DNA of 64,000 nucleotides from Pseudomonas taiwanensis DSM 21245 (GCF_000425785.1 NZ_KE384452.1:116655-180654), one strand, 5' to 3'. Shown: positions 16,864 through 25,948, numbered from the stretch's first letter. A program made the numbers and translations. The notes: generated from the sequence alone by a model not told the origin.

Positions 16864-18426
16864 TTACGCCGGCGCAGACGTACGGATCAAGTGATCGAAA
16901 GCCGCCAGTGAGGCCTTGGCGCCCTCACCTACTGCGATGACGATCTGCTTGTACGGCACTGTGGTCACGTCACCGGCAGCGAAGACGCCGGGGATGTTGG
17001 TCGCGCCCTTGGCATCGACGATGATCTCGCCACGCGGCGACAGCTCGACGGTACCCTTGAGCCAGTCAGTGTTCGGCAGCAGGCCGATCTGCACGAAGAT
17101 GCCTTCCAGCGCCAGCTCGTGCGACTCATCGGTTGTGCGGTCCTTGTAACGCAGGCCGGTGACCTTCTCGCCATTGCCCAGCACCTCGGTGGTCAGGGCA
17201 CTGGTGATGACCTTGACGTTCGGCAGGCTGTGCAGCTTGCGCTGCAGCACGGCGTCGGCACGCAGCTGGCTGTCGAATTCGATCAGCGTTACCTGGGCGA
17301 CGATACCCGCAAGGTCGATGGCCGCTTCAACACCCGAGTTGCCGCCACCGATCACCGCCACGCGCTTGCCCTTGAACAGCGGGCCGTCGCAGTGCGGGCA
17401 GTAGGCCACGCCACGGGCGCGGTACTCCTGCTCGCCCGGCACATTCATTTCGCGCCAGCGGGCGCCGGTGGCCAGGATCACGGTCTTGGCCTTGAGCGAG
17501 GCGCCGCCTGCCAGGCGTACTTCGTGCAGACCGCTATCGGTGGCCGGAATCAACGCTTCACCGCGCTGCAGGTTCATGATGTCGACGTCGTACTGCTTGA
17601 CGTGCTCTTCCAGCGCCGTGGCCAGTTTCGGCCCCTCGGTTTCCTGTACCGAGATGAAGTTCTCGATGGCCAGGGTATCGAGCACCTGACCGCCGAAACG
17701 CTCGGCGGCGACACCGGTACGGATGCCTTTGCGGGCGGCATAAATCGCTGCCGAGGCGCCAGCGGGGCCACCGCCGACCACCAGCACGTCGAACGCGTCC
17801 TTGGCGTTGATCTTCTCGGCCTGGCGGGCACCGGCATTGGTGTCGATCTTGCCGAGAATCTCTTCCAGGCCCATACGGCCCTGGCCAAACACTTCGCCGT
17901 TCAGGTAAATGCTAGGCACCGCCATGATCTTGCGGGCTTCGACTTCATCCTGGAACAGCGCACCGTCGATGGCCACGTGGCGCACGTTCGGGTTGAGTAC
18001 CGCCATCAAGTTCAGCGCCTGGACCACGTCCGGGCAGTTCTGGCACGACAGCGAGAAGTAGGTTTCGAAAGTGAACTCGCCTTCAAGCGCCTGGATCTGC
18101 TCGATCACTTCGGCGCTGGCCTTGGATGGGTGGCCACCGACTTGCAGCAGCGCCAACACCAGCGAGGTGAATTCATGGCCCATTGGGATGCCGGCGAAGC
18201 GCAGGCTGATATCGGCACCCGGGCGGTTGAGCGAGAACGAGGGACGACGGGCGTCATCACCATCCGCGCGCAGGGTAATGAGGTTCGACAGGCCGGCAAT
18301 TTCCACCAGCAGGTCGTGCAATTCGCGGGACTTCGCGCCGTCGTCGAGGGAAGCAACGATCTCGATCGGCTGGGTGACCCGCTCCAGGTAGGTTTTCAGT
18401 TGCGATTTAAGCGTGGCGTCCAACAT
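16864..18426 (-). CDS. ahpF: Alkyl hydroperoxide reductase subunit F
   Basis: A 520-residue flavoprotein that passes electrons from NADH through FAD and two disulfides to AhpC. It has an amino-terminal double thioredoxin-like fold with CQNC at about 129-132, an FAD site VVGGGPAGASAA near 213-224, and the thioredoxin-reductase-like CPHC at about 345-348. This is the full-length AhpF architecture. The ATG at 18426 (AAGGAA before it) was chosen over an upstream start at 18459, which lies inside a hairpin. It is downstream of ahpC on the same strand, separated by that hairpin. Confidence 0.97.
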   Translation of the reverse strand: MLDATLKSQLKTYLERVTQPIEIVASLDDGAKSRELHDLLVEIAGLSNLITLRADGDDARRPSFSLNRPGADISLRFAGIPMGHEFTSLVLALLQVGGHPSKASAEVIEQIQALEGEFTFETYFSLSCQNCPDVVQALNLMAVLNPNVRHVAIDGALFQDEVEARKIMAVPSIYLNGEVFGQGRMGLEEILGKIDTNAGARQAEKINAKDAFDVLVVGGGPAGASAAIYAARKGIRTGVAAERFGGQVLDTLAIENFISVQETEGPKLATALEEHVKQYDVDIMNLQRGEALIPATDSGLHEVRLAGGASLKAKTVILATGARWREMNVPGEQEYRARGVAYCPHCDGPLFKGKRVAVIGGGNSGVEAAIDLAGIVAQVTLIEFDSQLRADAVLQRKLHSLPNVKVITSALTTEVLGNGEKVTGLRYKDRTTDESHELALEGIFVQIGLLPNTDWLKGTVELSPRGEIIVDAKGATNIPGVFAAGDVTTVPYKQIVIAVGEGAKASLAAFDHLIRTSAPA

Positions 18427-18456
18427 ACGGGCGATTCCTTTTTCAAACTTCGGATA

Positions 18457-18489
18457 CAAAAACGCCCAGGCGATGGCGCCCGGGCGTTT
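18457..18489 (-). terminator. Hairpin with T run between ahpC and ahpF
   Basis: On the minus strand AAACGCCC ... GGGCGTTTTTG forms a stable stem ending in TTTTT, 31 bases before the ahpF start. It probably terminates most ahpC transcripts and lets a fraction continue into ahpF. Confidence 0.75.
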
Positions 18490-18625
18490 GACGGGGCAGT
18501 GAGAACTTCAGCTATGGCGGCTGCTCACCGCCCGCGACGGGTGCATGAACCTTTATCCGTTCGAGAAGTGCCAAGCCTGTTTTCGACGCAGCATGGTCGT
18601 CGCGCTGGCACTCATCGGGCGAACA

Positions 18626-19189
18626 TTAGATCTTGCCGACCAGGTCCAGGGATGGCGCCAGGGTCGCTTCGCCTTCTTTCCACTTGGCCGGGCAGACTTC
18701 GCCTGGGTGGGCAGCCACGTATTGAGCAGCCTTGACCTTGCGCAGCAGTTCGCTGGCGTCGCGACCTACACCACCGTCGTTGATTTCGACGATCTTGATC
18801 TGGCCTTCCGGGTTGATCACGAAGGTACCGCGATCAGCCAGGCCAGCTTCTTCGATCAGCACATCGAAGTTGCGGGAGATGACGTGGGTCGGGTCACCGA
18901 TCAGCGGGTACTTGATCTTGCCGATGGTTTCCGAAGTGTCGTGCCAGGCTTTGTGGGTGAAGTGGGTGTCGGTGGACACGCCGTAGATTTCCACGCCGAG
19001 TTTCTTGAACTCTTCGTAGTTGTCAGCAAGGTCACCCAGTTCGGTCGGGCAAACGAAGGTGAAGTCGGCCGGGTAGAAGAACACGACAGACCACTTGCCT
19101 TTCAGGTCGGCTTCGCTGACCTGAACGAATTCGCCGTTGTGGAAAGCGGTGGCATTGAACGGTTTGACCTGGCTGTTGATGATAGGCAT
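18626..19189 (-). CDS. ahpC: Alkyl hydroperoxide reductase subunit C (peroxiredoxin)
   Basis: A 187-residue typical 2-Cys peroxiredoxin that reduces hydrogen peroxide and organic hydroperoxides. The peroxidatic cysteine is in ADFTFVCPTELGDL (about residue 47) and the resolving cysteine in HPGEVCPAKW (about 166). Length and sequence match the AhpC subfamily of gamma-proteobacteria. AAGGAGCG precedes the ATG. It is first in the ahpC-ahpF unit. Confidence 0.97.
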   Translation of the reverse strand: MPIINSQVKPFNATAFHNGEFVQVSEADLKGKWSVVFFYPADFTFVCPTELGDLADNYEEFKKLGVEIYGVSTDTHFTHKAWHDTSETIGKIKYPLIGDPTHVISRNFDVLIEEAGLADRGTFVINPEGQIKIVEINDGGVGRDASELLRKVKAAQYVAAHPGEVCPAKWKEGEATLAPSLDLVGKI

Positions 19190-19282
19190 GAGAGACGCTC
19201 CTTCATGGGTTGGAATCAGTTGACGGAGAGAATCCTAACCGCTCATCCCCATAAAGGCTCATTGGCAAAGCTCATGCTTGCG

Positions 19283-19297
19283 ATTGGTTTTGGCTAT
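19283..19297. promoter_or_regulatory. Possible OxyR half-site upstream of ahpC
   Basis: ATTGGTTTTGGCTAT, about 95 bases before ahpC, partly fits the OxyR half-site ATAGnTnnnAnCTAT. The adjacent second half is weak. It is proposed from position and the known OxyR control of ahpC. Confidence 0.25.
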
Positions 19298-19356
19298 AAC
19301 CGAGGTTTATTAATAGAAGGGATTGCGCTGAGCAAAGGATTGCGCGATACGCCGCG

Positions 19357-19432
19357 TGGGCCGTGGGAGCAGGTTCACCGCGAGCACCGGCAAAGCCGGT
19401 GCCCAACACTGCGTCGAAGGCTGCGTGGGGAA
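19357..19432. repeat. REP-like sequence between gor and ahpC
   Basis: The stretch gtgggagcaggttcaccgcg, with the hairpin caccggcaaagccggtg, is the common P. putida-group REP form. It occupies most of the gor-ahpC gap. Confidence 0.5.
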
Positions 19433-19446
19433 CCCGCTCTAACACG

Positions 19447-20802
19447 TCAGCGCGTGGCGGTACGCAAGGTCACGAACTCTTCGGCCGCCGTCGGGTGCAC
19501 GCCGATAGTCTCGTCGAATTGCTGCTTGGTAGCCCCGGCCTTGAGCGCAATACCCAGGCCCTGGATGATCTCGCCTGCATCCGGCCCGACCATGTGGCAC
19601 CCCAGCACTTTGTCGGTCTCGGCGTCCACCACCAGCTTCATCAGGGTTTTTTCCTGGATGTCGGTCAGGGTCAGCTTCATCGCCCGGAAGCGGCTCTCGA
19701 AGATTTGCACCTTGTGCCCGGCCGCCAGGGCCTGTTCCTCGGTAAGGCCCACCGTACCAATCGGCGGCTGGCTGAACACTGCGGTAGGAATGTTCTGGTA
19801 ATCCACTGGGCGATACTGCTCAGGCTTGAACAACCGCCTGGCCACGGCCATGCCTTCGGCCAATGCTACCGGGGTCAGCTGGACGCGGCCGATCACATCG
19901 CCAATCGCCAACACCGAGGGTTCGGTGGTCTGGTACTGCTCGTCAACCCGGATGTAGCCACGTGGATCCAGCTCCACACCGGTATTCTCCAAGCCCAGGT
20001 TGTCCAGCATCGGGCGACGTCCGGTGGCATAGAACACGCAGTCGGTGAGCAGCTCGCGACCATCCTTGAGCGTGGCCTTGAGGCTGCCATCCTCCAGCTT
20101 GTCGATGCGCTGGATGTCGGCATTGAACTGCAGGTTCAAGCCGCGCTTTTCCAGCTCCTCCTTGAGGTGGGTCCGCACCGATCCATCGAAGCCCCGCAGG
20201 AACAGATCGCCCCGGTACAGCAGCGTGGTATCGGCGCCAAGGCCCTGGAAGATCCCGGCAAATTCGACCGCGATGTAGCCGCCGCCAACCACCAGAACGC
20301 GGCGCGGCAGGTCCTTGAGGTAGAAGGCCTCGTTGGAAGTGATGGCCAGCTCCTTGCCCGGAATGTCCGGCACCTGCGGCCAGCCGCCCGTGGCAATGAG
20401 GATGTGCTCGGCGCTGTAGCGCTGGCCTTCCACTTCCACCTCGTGGGCACCGGTCATGCGCGCATGCCCTTGCAACAGGTTCACGCCACTGTTGACCAGC
20501 AGATTGCGGTAGATGCCGTTGAGCCGCTCGATTTCACGGTTCTTGTTGGCGATCAGCGTGCCCCAGTCGAAATGGCCTTCTTCCAGCGTCCAGCCGAAGC
20601 CGGCAGCCTGTTCCAACTCATCGGCCACGTGGGCGCCATACACCAGCAGTTTTTTCGGCACACAGCCGACGTTGACACACGTACCGCCCAGATAGCGGCT
20701 CTCGGCCACCGCCACTTTCGCGCCGAAGCCCGCAGCGAAACGCGCGGCACGCACACCGCCGGAACCGGCGCCAATCACGAACAGATCAAAATCGTAGGCC
20801 AT
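19447..20802 (-). CDS. gor: Glutathione-disulfide reductase
   Basis: A 451-residue flavoprotein that regenerates reduced glutathione with NADPH. It starts MAYDFDLFVIGAGSGG with the FAD fold, the redox-active disulfide GGTCVNVGCVPKKLLVY follows, then an NADPH-binding VVGGGYIAVEFAG, and the carboxyl-terminal dimer interface contains the active-site histidine in IGVHPTAAEEFV. The ATG at 20802 has AAGGAG before it; the frame upstream to 21009 is non-coding. It stands next to ahpC/ahpF in an oxidative-stress cluster. Confidence 0.96.
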   Translation of the reverse strand: MAYDFDLFVIGAGSGGVRAARFAAGFGAKVAVAESRYLGGTCVNVGCVPKKLLVYGAHVADELEQAAGFGWTLEEGHFDWGTLIANKNREIERLNGIYRNLLVNSGVNLLQGHARMTGAHEVEVEGQRYSAEHILIATGGWPQVPDIPGKELAITSNEAFYLKDLPRRVLVVGGGYIAVEFAGIFQGLGADTTLLYRGDLFLRGFDGSVRTHLKEELEKRGLNLQFNADIQRIDKLEDGSLKATLKDGRELLTDCVFYATGRRPMLDNLGLENTGVELDPRGYIRVDEQYQTTEPSVLAIGDVIGRVQLTPVALAEGMAVARRLFKPEQYRPVDYQNIPTAVFSQPPIGTVGLTEEQALAAGHKVQIFESRFRAMKLTLTDIQEKTLMKLVVDAETDKVLGCHMVGPDAGEIIQGLGIALKAGATKQQFDETIGVHPTAAEEFVTLRTATR

Positions 20803-20852
20803 GTATTCAGTCTCCTTGGCTGGCGTCCAGCATACCCCCGTTGGCCGCCGCA

Positions 20853-20882
20853 AACAAAAAAGCCACCCCGGAGGGTGGCTTC
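20853..20882 (-). terminator. Terminator after galU
   Basis: The minus strand reads AGCCACC CTCCGG GGTGGCTTTTTTG, a good intrinsic terminator 18 bases after the galU stop codon. Confidence 0.85.
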
Positions 20883-20899
20883 TGGACCTGCCAGGCTTA

Positions 20900-21739
20900 T
20901 CAGTAAGCCTTGCCAGTCTTGTAGTAGTTCTCGAAGCAGAAGTTGGTCGCGTCGATGTAGCCTTCGGCGCCACCGCAGTCGAAACGCTTGCCCTTGAACT
21001 TGTACGCAATCACGCAGCCATTCTGCGCCTGCTGCATCAGGGCGTCGGTGATCTGAATCTCGCCACCTTTGCCAGGCTCGGTGTTGGCGATGATGTCGAA
21101 GATGTCCGGCGTCAGGATGTAGCGACCGATGATTGCCAGGTTCGACGGCGCGTCTTCGGGCTTGGGCTTCTCGACCATGTTGGTGACACGGAAGATGTCG
21201 TCGCGAATCATGTCACCAGCGATGACACCGTACTTGTTGGTTTCCTGCGGATCGACTTCCTGGATGGCGACGATCGAGCAACGGAACTGGTTGTACAGCT
21301 TGACCATCTGGGTCAGAACGCCGTCACCTTCCGGGTTGACGCACAGGTCGTCGGCCAGCACCACGGCGAACGGCTCGTCGCCGATCAGCGGACGGCCGGT
21401 GAGAATCGCATGGCCCAGGCCCTTCATCTCGGTCTGACGGGTGTAGGAGAACGAGCACTCATCCAGCAGGCGACGGATACCGACCAGGTACTTTTCCTTG
21501 TCGGTGCCCTTGATCTGGTTTTCCAGCTCGTAGCTGATGTCGAAGTGGTCTTCCAGGGCGCGCTTGCCACGGCCAGTGACGATGGAGATCTCGGTCAGGC
21601 CGGCGTCCAGGGCCTCCTCGACGCCATACTGGATCAGTGGCTTGTTGACCACCGGCAGCATTTCCTTGGGCATGGCTTTTGTAGCAGGCAGGAAGCGGGT
21701 GCCGTAGCCGGCGGCCGGGAACAAGCATTTTTTGATCAT
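20900..21739 (-). CDS. galU: UTP--glucose-1-phosphate uridylyltransferase
   Basis: A 279-residue cytoplasmic enzyme that makes UDP-glucose for polysaccharide and envelope synthesis. The nucleotide-binding signature GYGTRFLPATKAMPKEML is at about residues 11-28, and VVLADDLCVN, GVIAGD and the terminal KFKGKRFDCGG segment are typical of bacterial GalU. AAGGACGTAT precedes the ATG. It is 49 bases downstream of ugd on the same strand, so the pair likely forms an operon delivering UDP-glucuronate. Confidence 0.96.
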   Translation of the reverse strand: MIKKCLFPAAGYGTRFLPATKAMPKEMLPVVNKPLIQYGVEEALDAGLTEISIVTGRGKRALEDHFDISYELENQIKGTDKEKYLVGIRRLLDECSFSYTRQTEMKGLGHAILTGRPLIGDEPFAVVLADDLCVNPEGDGVLTQMVKLYNQFRCSIVAIQEVDPQETNKYGVIAGDMIRDDIFRVTNMVEKPKPEDAPSNLAIIGRYILTPDIFDIIANTEPGKGGEIQITDALMQQAQNGCVIAYKFKGKRFDCGGAEGYIDATNFCFENYYKTGKAY

Positions 21740-21788
21740 ATACGTCCTTAAACAAAGGCAAGGCCTGTTGGAATTCGGCGCAGTCTAA

Positions 21789-23150
21789 TCAGGCGGCAGT
21801 CACCTTACAATGCCCCGCCTGTGGCCGACCGATGCCATGATAGAGATAACCCAGTGTAGATAGTTCCAGCGGATCGTAAATATTACGCCCATCGAACACT
21901 ACCGGCATGCGCATCAAGCCCCGTACGCGGGGGAAGTCCGGCTGTCGGAACTGCTTCCATTCGGTCACCAGAACCAGCGCATCCGCCCCTTCGACACAGG
22001 CGTACGGGTCATCGTGCAGACGTAACTGGCCGCTGGCTACGGCCCACGGGTAGCGCTCGGCAACCGCCGACAGCGCTACCGGATCGCAGGCCTGGACCCG
22101 CGTGCCCGAGGCCAGCAGGGCATCCAGCAACACCAGGCTTGGGGCTTCGCGCAAATCGTCGGTGCCTGGTTTGAATGCCATCCCCCAAAGCGCTACCACC
22201 CGCCCTCGCAGGAAGCCACCGAAGTGCTGGTGCAACGCACTGTACAGCAGGGTTTTCTGCTGTTCGTTGCGGGCCTGCACCGCCTGAAGGATTGCGCACG
22301 GGTAACCTTGCTGCTCGGCGGTATGAATCAGCGCACGCACATCCTTGGGGAAGCATGAGCCGCCGTAGCCGCAACCCGCGTAGATGAAATGGCTGCCGAT
22401 GCGCCGGTCGCTGCCGATGCCACGGCGTACCTGTTCGATGTCCACGCCCAGGCAGGCGCACAGGCCGGCCAGTTCGTTAACGAACGAGATCTTGGTCGCC
22501 AGGAACGCATTGGCTGCGTACTTGGTGAGCTCGGCGGCGCGCGGCGTCATTATCAATATGCGCTCATGGTTGCGCACGAACGGCGCGTACAGGCGCTGCA
22601 ACAACTGGCGGGCGGCCTCACTGTCACTGCCGATGACGATACGGTCCGGGCGCATGAAGTCGTCCAGGGCGCTGCCCTCCTTGAGAAACTCCGGATTGCT
22701 GGCCACCTCGACGGCAAAGCCCGCACGACGCTCACGCAAACCCAGCGCAATCTGCGCGGCCACACGCTCGGCAGTGCCCACTGGCACCGTCGACTTGTTC
22801 ACCACCAGGCAAGGGCATCGCAGGTGCCGACCCAGGCTGTCCGCCACTGCCATGACATGCTGCAGGTCAGCCGAGCCGTCCTCCTGGCTAGGCGTGCCGA
22901 CCGCGATGAACACCACGTCGGCCCGGGCCAAGGCCTGCTGCCAGTCGTCGCTGAAACTCAACTGGCCGCGGCTCAGGCCGCTCTTGAGCAGCACCTCCAG
23001 ACCGGGCTCGTGAATGGGGCAATGTCCCTGGCGCAACTGCGCCAAGCGCTGCTGGTCGCGTTCCAGGCACACCACCCGGTTACCCATCTCGGCAAAACAG
23101 GCCGCCGTCACCAGGCCCACATACCCCGCTCCGATCACACAAAGCTCCAT
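21789..23150 (-). CDS. ugd: UDP-glucose 6-dehydrogenase
   Basis: A 453-residue NAD-dependent enzyme converting UDP-glucose to UDP-glucuronate. It has a Rossmann motif VIGAGYVGLVTAACFAEMG at the amino end, the SNPEFLKEGSALDDFMRPDR block, and the catalytic cysteine in GYGGSCFPKDV (Cys266). Paired with galU, it supplies precursors for exopolysaccharide or LPS modification. GGAGCGCGGCC precedes the ATG. No glycosyltransferases are adjacent, so the end product is unknown. Confidence 0.95.
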   Translation of the reverse strand: MELCVIGAGYVGLVTAACFAEMGNRVVCLERDQQRLAQLRQGHCPIHEPGLEVLLKSGLSRGQLSFSDDWQQALARADVVFIAVGTPSQEDGSADLQHVMAVADSLGRHLRCPCLVVNKSTVPVGTAERVAAQIALGLRERRAGFAVEVASNPEFLKEGSALDDFMRPDRIVIGSDSEAARQLLQRLYAPFVRNHERILIMTPRAAELTKYAANAFLATKISFVNELAGLCACLGVDIEQVRRGIGSDRRIGSHFIYAGCGYGGSCFPKDVRALIHTAEQQGYPCAILQAVQARNEQQKTLLYSALHQHFGGFLRGRVVALWGMAFKPGTDDLREAPSLVLLDALLASGTRVQACDPVALSAVAERYPWAVASGQLRLHDDPYACVEGADALVLVTEWKQFRQPDFPRVRGLMRMPVVFDGRNIYDPLELSTLGYLYHGIGRPQAGHCKVTAA

Positions 23151-23239
23151 GGCCGCGCTCCTTCGACATGCACGCAGCCATTGCTACCTGTCGGTGGTTA
23201 CAGTGCCGTGATACAGGTGTGACAGGACGGGGATGCGCC

Positions 23240-24154
23240 TCAGCTACCGGTGCCTTGCCCAATCAGCACACCGTCCACTTTCTGCCCATACAGGTTGACC
23301 CCGTCATTGGCGTGGAACTTGACCCGCGTCTTCTCCACCGAGCCCTCGATCAAACGTGGATCCTGTGGCCGTTCGTGCCGGTTGACCCAGGCCGCTACGT
23401 CCCAGGCCTGCTGATCGCTCAGGCTGCCGGGCTTGCCCAAGGGCATGTTGTATTTGATGAAGGAGGCCGCCGTGTTGATCCGATGCATGCCGGCACCCCA
23501 GTTGTAGGAATCCTTGCCCCAGAGCGGCGGCATGACATACTCGCCCGCCACTTTCTGGCCCTCTCCGTTATTGCCGTGGCAGATCGCGCACTGTTCGCGG
23601 TAGACCTGCTGGCCTCGGGTGAAGTCATAGCCGCCCTTGGGTTGCGGCACCTCGGGGTAACCACGCCCGGCGATCTCGACGCCGGTTGGCGCCTTGCTCG
23701 ACAGCCAGTAGGAATACACCGAAAGCGCCGTCATCTGTGGGCTGTCGACCGCTGGCGGTGTACCGTTCATGCTGAACTGGAAACACCCTTGGATGCGTTC
23801 GGCATAGGTGTTGACCTTGTCGTTTTTCTTGCGATATGCCGGATACATCGGGTAAGCGCCCCACATTGGCGCAGAGTGGGCCAGGCGACCCTGATCGAGG
23901 TGGCAGTTGCTGCAGTTCATGCCATTGCCCACGGCTTCGGGCATCAGCCTGCGGGTATCGACGAACAGTGCATGCCCCTCGCGCACCATCTTGCCGAAGG
24001 CGTTGTCCGGCAGCGTGCTTTCCAGAGGCGGGACGAACTGTGGCGAGGACTGGGCGTCGGGCACCTTCAGCTGCGACTGGTCTTCCATGGCAACGGGGGC
24101 GGCGTGGGCGTTGCACATGACCAACAGCAACGCGATTGGCATCAATGGTCTCAT
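23240..24154 (-). CDS. tsdA: Diheme cytochrome c, TsdA-type thiosulfate dehydrogenase
   Basis: A 304-residue periplasmic protein with a signal peptide ending near AHA (residues 16-18) and two heme sites, CSNCH at 81-85 and CAICH at 189-193. Between them RIQGCFQFSMNG carries Cys124, the position of the unusual cysteine heme ligand in TsdA enzymes, which join two thiosulfates into tetrathionate. MWGAYPMYPAYR and DSPQMTALSVYSYWLS are also family-like. Its ATG overlaps the stop of the upstream diheme cytochrome gene (ATGA), the usual tsdB-tsdA order. Activity is inferred from family features. Confidence 0.8.
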   Translation of the reverse strand: MRPLMPIALLLVMCNAHAAPVAMEDQSQLKVPDAQSSPQFVPPLESTLPDNAFGKMVREGHALFVDTRRLMPEAVGNGMNCSNCHLDQGRLAHSAPMWGAYPMYPAYRKKNDKVNTYAERIQGCFQFSMNGTPPAVDSPQMTALSVYSYWLSSKAPTGVEIAGRGYPEVPQPKGGYDFTRGQQVYREQCAICHGNNGEGQKVAGEYVMPPLWGKDSYNWGAGMHRINTAASFIKYNMPLGKPGSLSDQQAWDVAAWVNRHERPQDPRLIEGSVEKTRVKFHANDGVNLYGQKVDGVLIGQGTGS

Positions 24155-24801
24155 GGCTTGACCTCCTGGCGAGCTGGACGGGCGAAGAACTCAGCGATAG
24201 CCGTGACCTCGTCATCGGTCATGGCCTTGGCCACACCGACCATCAGCTGGTTGGGGTCATTGCTGCGACTGCCGTCGCGCCAGGCGTTGAGTTGCGCGGC
24301 CAGATAACCGGCCGGCTGCCCAGCCAGGGGCGGGAAATGTTGGCCAACCCCACTGCCCCCAGGGCCATGGCACTGCACGCAACCGGGGATCTGCCGACTC
24401 CAGTCACCGTAAAGCGCCAGCCGGGTAACGCTGTCGTTGGCGATCCGCTGGCGGCGCAGATCGGGGGCGGGGTCGCCGGACCGCTTGGCCAGGTAAGTGC
24501 TGACCGCCTCGATCTCGGCCTCGGTCAACGCTTTGGCCAGGGGCTCCATGACCGACTGTTTGCGGCTGCCAGCGCGCCAGTCATGCAGTTGCTTGCTCAG
24601 ATAACCGGCGGGCAACCCAGCCAGACGCGGGAACCCTGCGGCGGCAATGCCCTTGCCGTCTGCGCCATGACAGCCTAGGCAGGCCATGGCGGCGGGGTTG
24701 GCCCCACCCTGGGTGAAGACTTTCTGGCCATCGGCGGCATGCGCCGCGGGCCAGGCCAGGATCAGCAGGCCGCCGATCACGACTCGACTCAACGGGGTCA
24801 T
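24151..24801 (-). CDS. tsdB: Diheme cytochrome c4-like protein, TsdB-type electron acceptor
   Basis: A 216-residue periplasmic cytochrome with a signal peptide to about AHA (residue 22) and two class-I heme domains: CLGCH at 41-45 and CVQCH at 141-145. Each is followed by the LAGxPAGYLxxQL repeat typical of cytochrome c4. By gene order it should accept electrons from TsdA and pass them to a terminal oxidase. The ATG with GGAG seven bases upstream was chosen over the GTG one codon earlier. Confidence 0.8.
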   Translation of the reverse strand: MTPLSRVVIGGLLILAWPAAHAADGQKVFTQGGANPAAMACLGCHGADGKGIAAAGFPRLAGLPAGYLSKQLHDWRAGSRKQSVMEPLAKALTEAEIEAVSTYLAKRSGDPAPDLRRQRIANDSVTRLALYGDWSRQIPGCVQCHGPGGSGVGQHFPPLAGQPAGYLAAQLNAWRDGSRSNDPNQLMVGVAKAMTDDEVTAIAEFFARPARQEVKP

Positions 24802-24946
24802 CACGAATCTCCATTTCTTTTGTTATAAGCTTAGGCATAAAAAACATAAGCAAATGGATACTAGCCCCGCAGGGAAAGTCGCAACAACGCCCAGGCCGAC
24901 CAGAGGATGGCAATTAGCCTTCTAACCGCGCTTTACTTGAGCCAGG

Positions 24947-25306
24947 TCAACTGCCCGAGATGCATTGCGTCGCCGCCGTGCGCACATCACCCAGGCGCAA
25001 TGGGAAGTTGTTAAGGCGCTCGTGCAGTTTGATGCTGCTGCCGCTACCACGCTTGTCGATATCGACCAACGCCGCCGGGCCGACACCGGCCGACAGCTTC
25101 TGCGGCACGATCAGGCGCAGGCCGTCGCTGCGCGACTCCTCCACCAAGGGGTCTCGGCTATCTGCAAGCTTGTGCTTGACGCAATCGGCGTACTCACGCG
25201 GCGTCTTGCCAGAAATGACATCCAACGTTTCGTGAGACTGCTCCAGTTCCGTCACACTGACACAACCACCGAGGGTCAAGGTCAACGCCGCCACCAACCA
25301 CTTCAT
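24947..25306 (-). CDS. Hypothetical lipoprotein
   Basis: A 119-residue protein with a signal peptide and lipobox LGGC (residues 12-15). The mature part is soluble and has two further cysteines (ADCVKHKL and the terminal TQCISGS) that may pair. AGAGG precedes the ATG. No family was recognised. It is divergent from the DUF1883 gene. Confidence 0.65.
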   Translation of the reverse strand: MKWLVAALTLTLGGCVSVTELEQSHETLDVISGKTPREYADCVKHKLADSRDPLVEESRSDGLRLIVPQKLSAGVGPAALVDIDKRGSGSSIKLHERLNNFPLRLGDVRTAATQCISGS

Positions 25307-25467
25307 TTACTGCACCTCTGCCGTCAGGAACCGCGTTGGACAACAGCCAGGCGGTTTTGCTCCCTGCTTTGGCAGATTTATCTGCAGCCCGACCATCGAG
25401 CACGGCAGCGCCGCCCGCCATCGTGGTATTGTTCGCGTTTGCAGAATTACACCTTGCGGGGCCCCCC

Positions 25468-25770
25468 ATGAAATTCATTCACCAGCGCGAGCACCTCAAC
25501 GAAGACGACATCGTGGTCATCGAGTGTTCCCAGCGCTGCAATATTCGCCTGATGAACGACGCCAATTTCCGCAGTTTCAAGAACGGCGGCCGCCACACCT
25601 ACCATGGTGGCCACTTCGAGCGTTTCCCGGCCAAGATCACCGTACCCAGCACCGGTTTCTGGAATATCACCCTCGATACCGTGACCTCACGCCCGATCTC
25701 GGTGACGCGCAAGCCGACCTTCACTCACAAGATCAAGATCATTCGCCGCTCGTCGTCGAAACTCGGATAA
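25468..25770 (+). CDS. DUF1883 domain protein
   Basis: A 100-residue cytoplasmic protein. The sequence (MKFIHQREHLNEDDIVVIEC, QRCNIRLMNDANFRSFKNG, PSTGFWNITLDTV) fits the DUF1883 family, a small beta-rich fold of unknown role sometimes fused to signalling domains. The frame continues upstream to 25336 without a credible start, so ATG 25468 was taken. It is followed seven bases later by a 56-residue gene on the same strand. Confidence 0.75.
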   Translation: MKFIHQREHLNEDDIVVIECSQRCNIRLMNDANFRSFKNGGRHTYHGGHFERFPAKITVPSTGFWNITLDTVTSRPISVTRKPTFTHKIKIIRRSSSKLG

Positions 25771-25777
25771 GGCTGCC

Positions 25778-25948
25778 ATGACCCAGACCATCAAATACGT
25801 CATCAAGTACAAGCTCGACGGCCAGCGCCGCTGGGACTTCGCCCTGATGCCCGACAACTCCCAGGAGCAAGCCCTGGAAGCCCTGCGCAAGATCCATGGT
25901 GACGACGCAGACAAGATCAGCGACATTCAAGTCAGCAAGGCACTCTGA
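25778..25948 (+). CDS. Small conserved-looking protein downstream of DUF1883
   Basis: A 56-residue protein starting MTQTIKYVIKYKLDGQRRWD. It is charged, soluble, and predicted as beta hairpin plus helix (SQEQALEALRKIH). It begins seven bases after the DUF1883 stop codon, and AAGG overlaps the end of that gene as ribosome site. Function is unknown; the tight spacing suggests a joint operon. Confidence 0.65.
   Translation: MTQTIKYVIKYKLDGQRRWDFALMPDNSQEQALEALRKIHGDDADKISDIQVSKAL

Noticed and set aside
17119..18735. 538-residue plus-strand ORF over ahpF
   Set aside because: Its composition (His/Gln/Asp-rich, no domains) is that of an antisense shadow, and ahpF is unmistakable on the other strand.
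19363..20997. 544-residue plus-strand ORF over gor
   Set aside because: Shadow of the glutathione reductase gene; no recognisable protein features.
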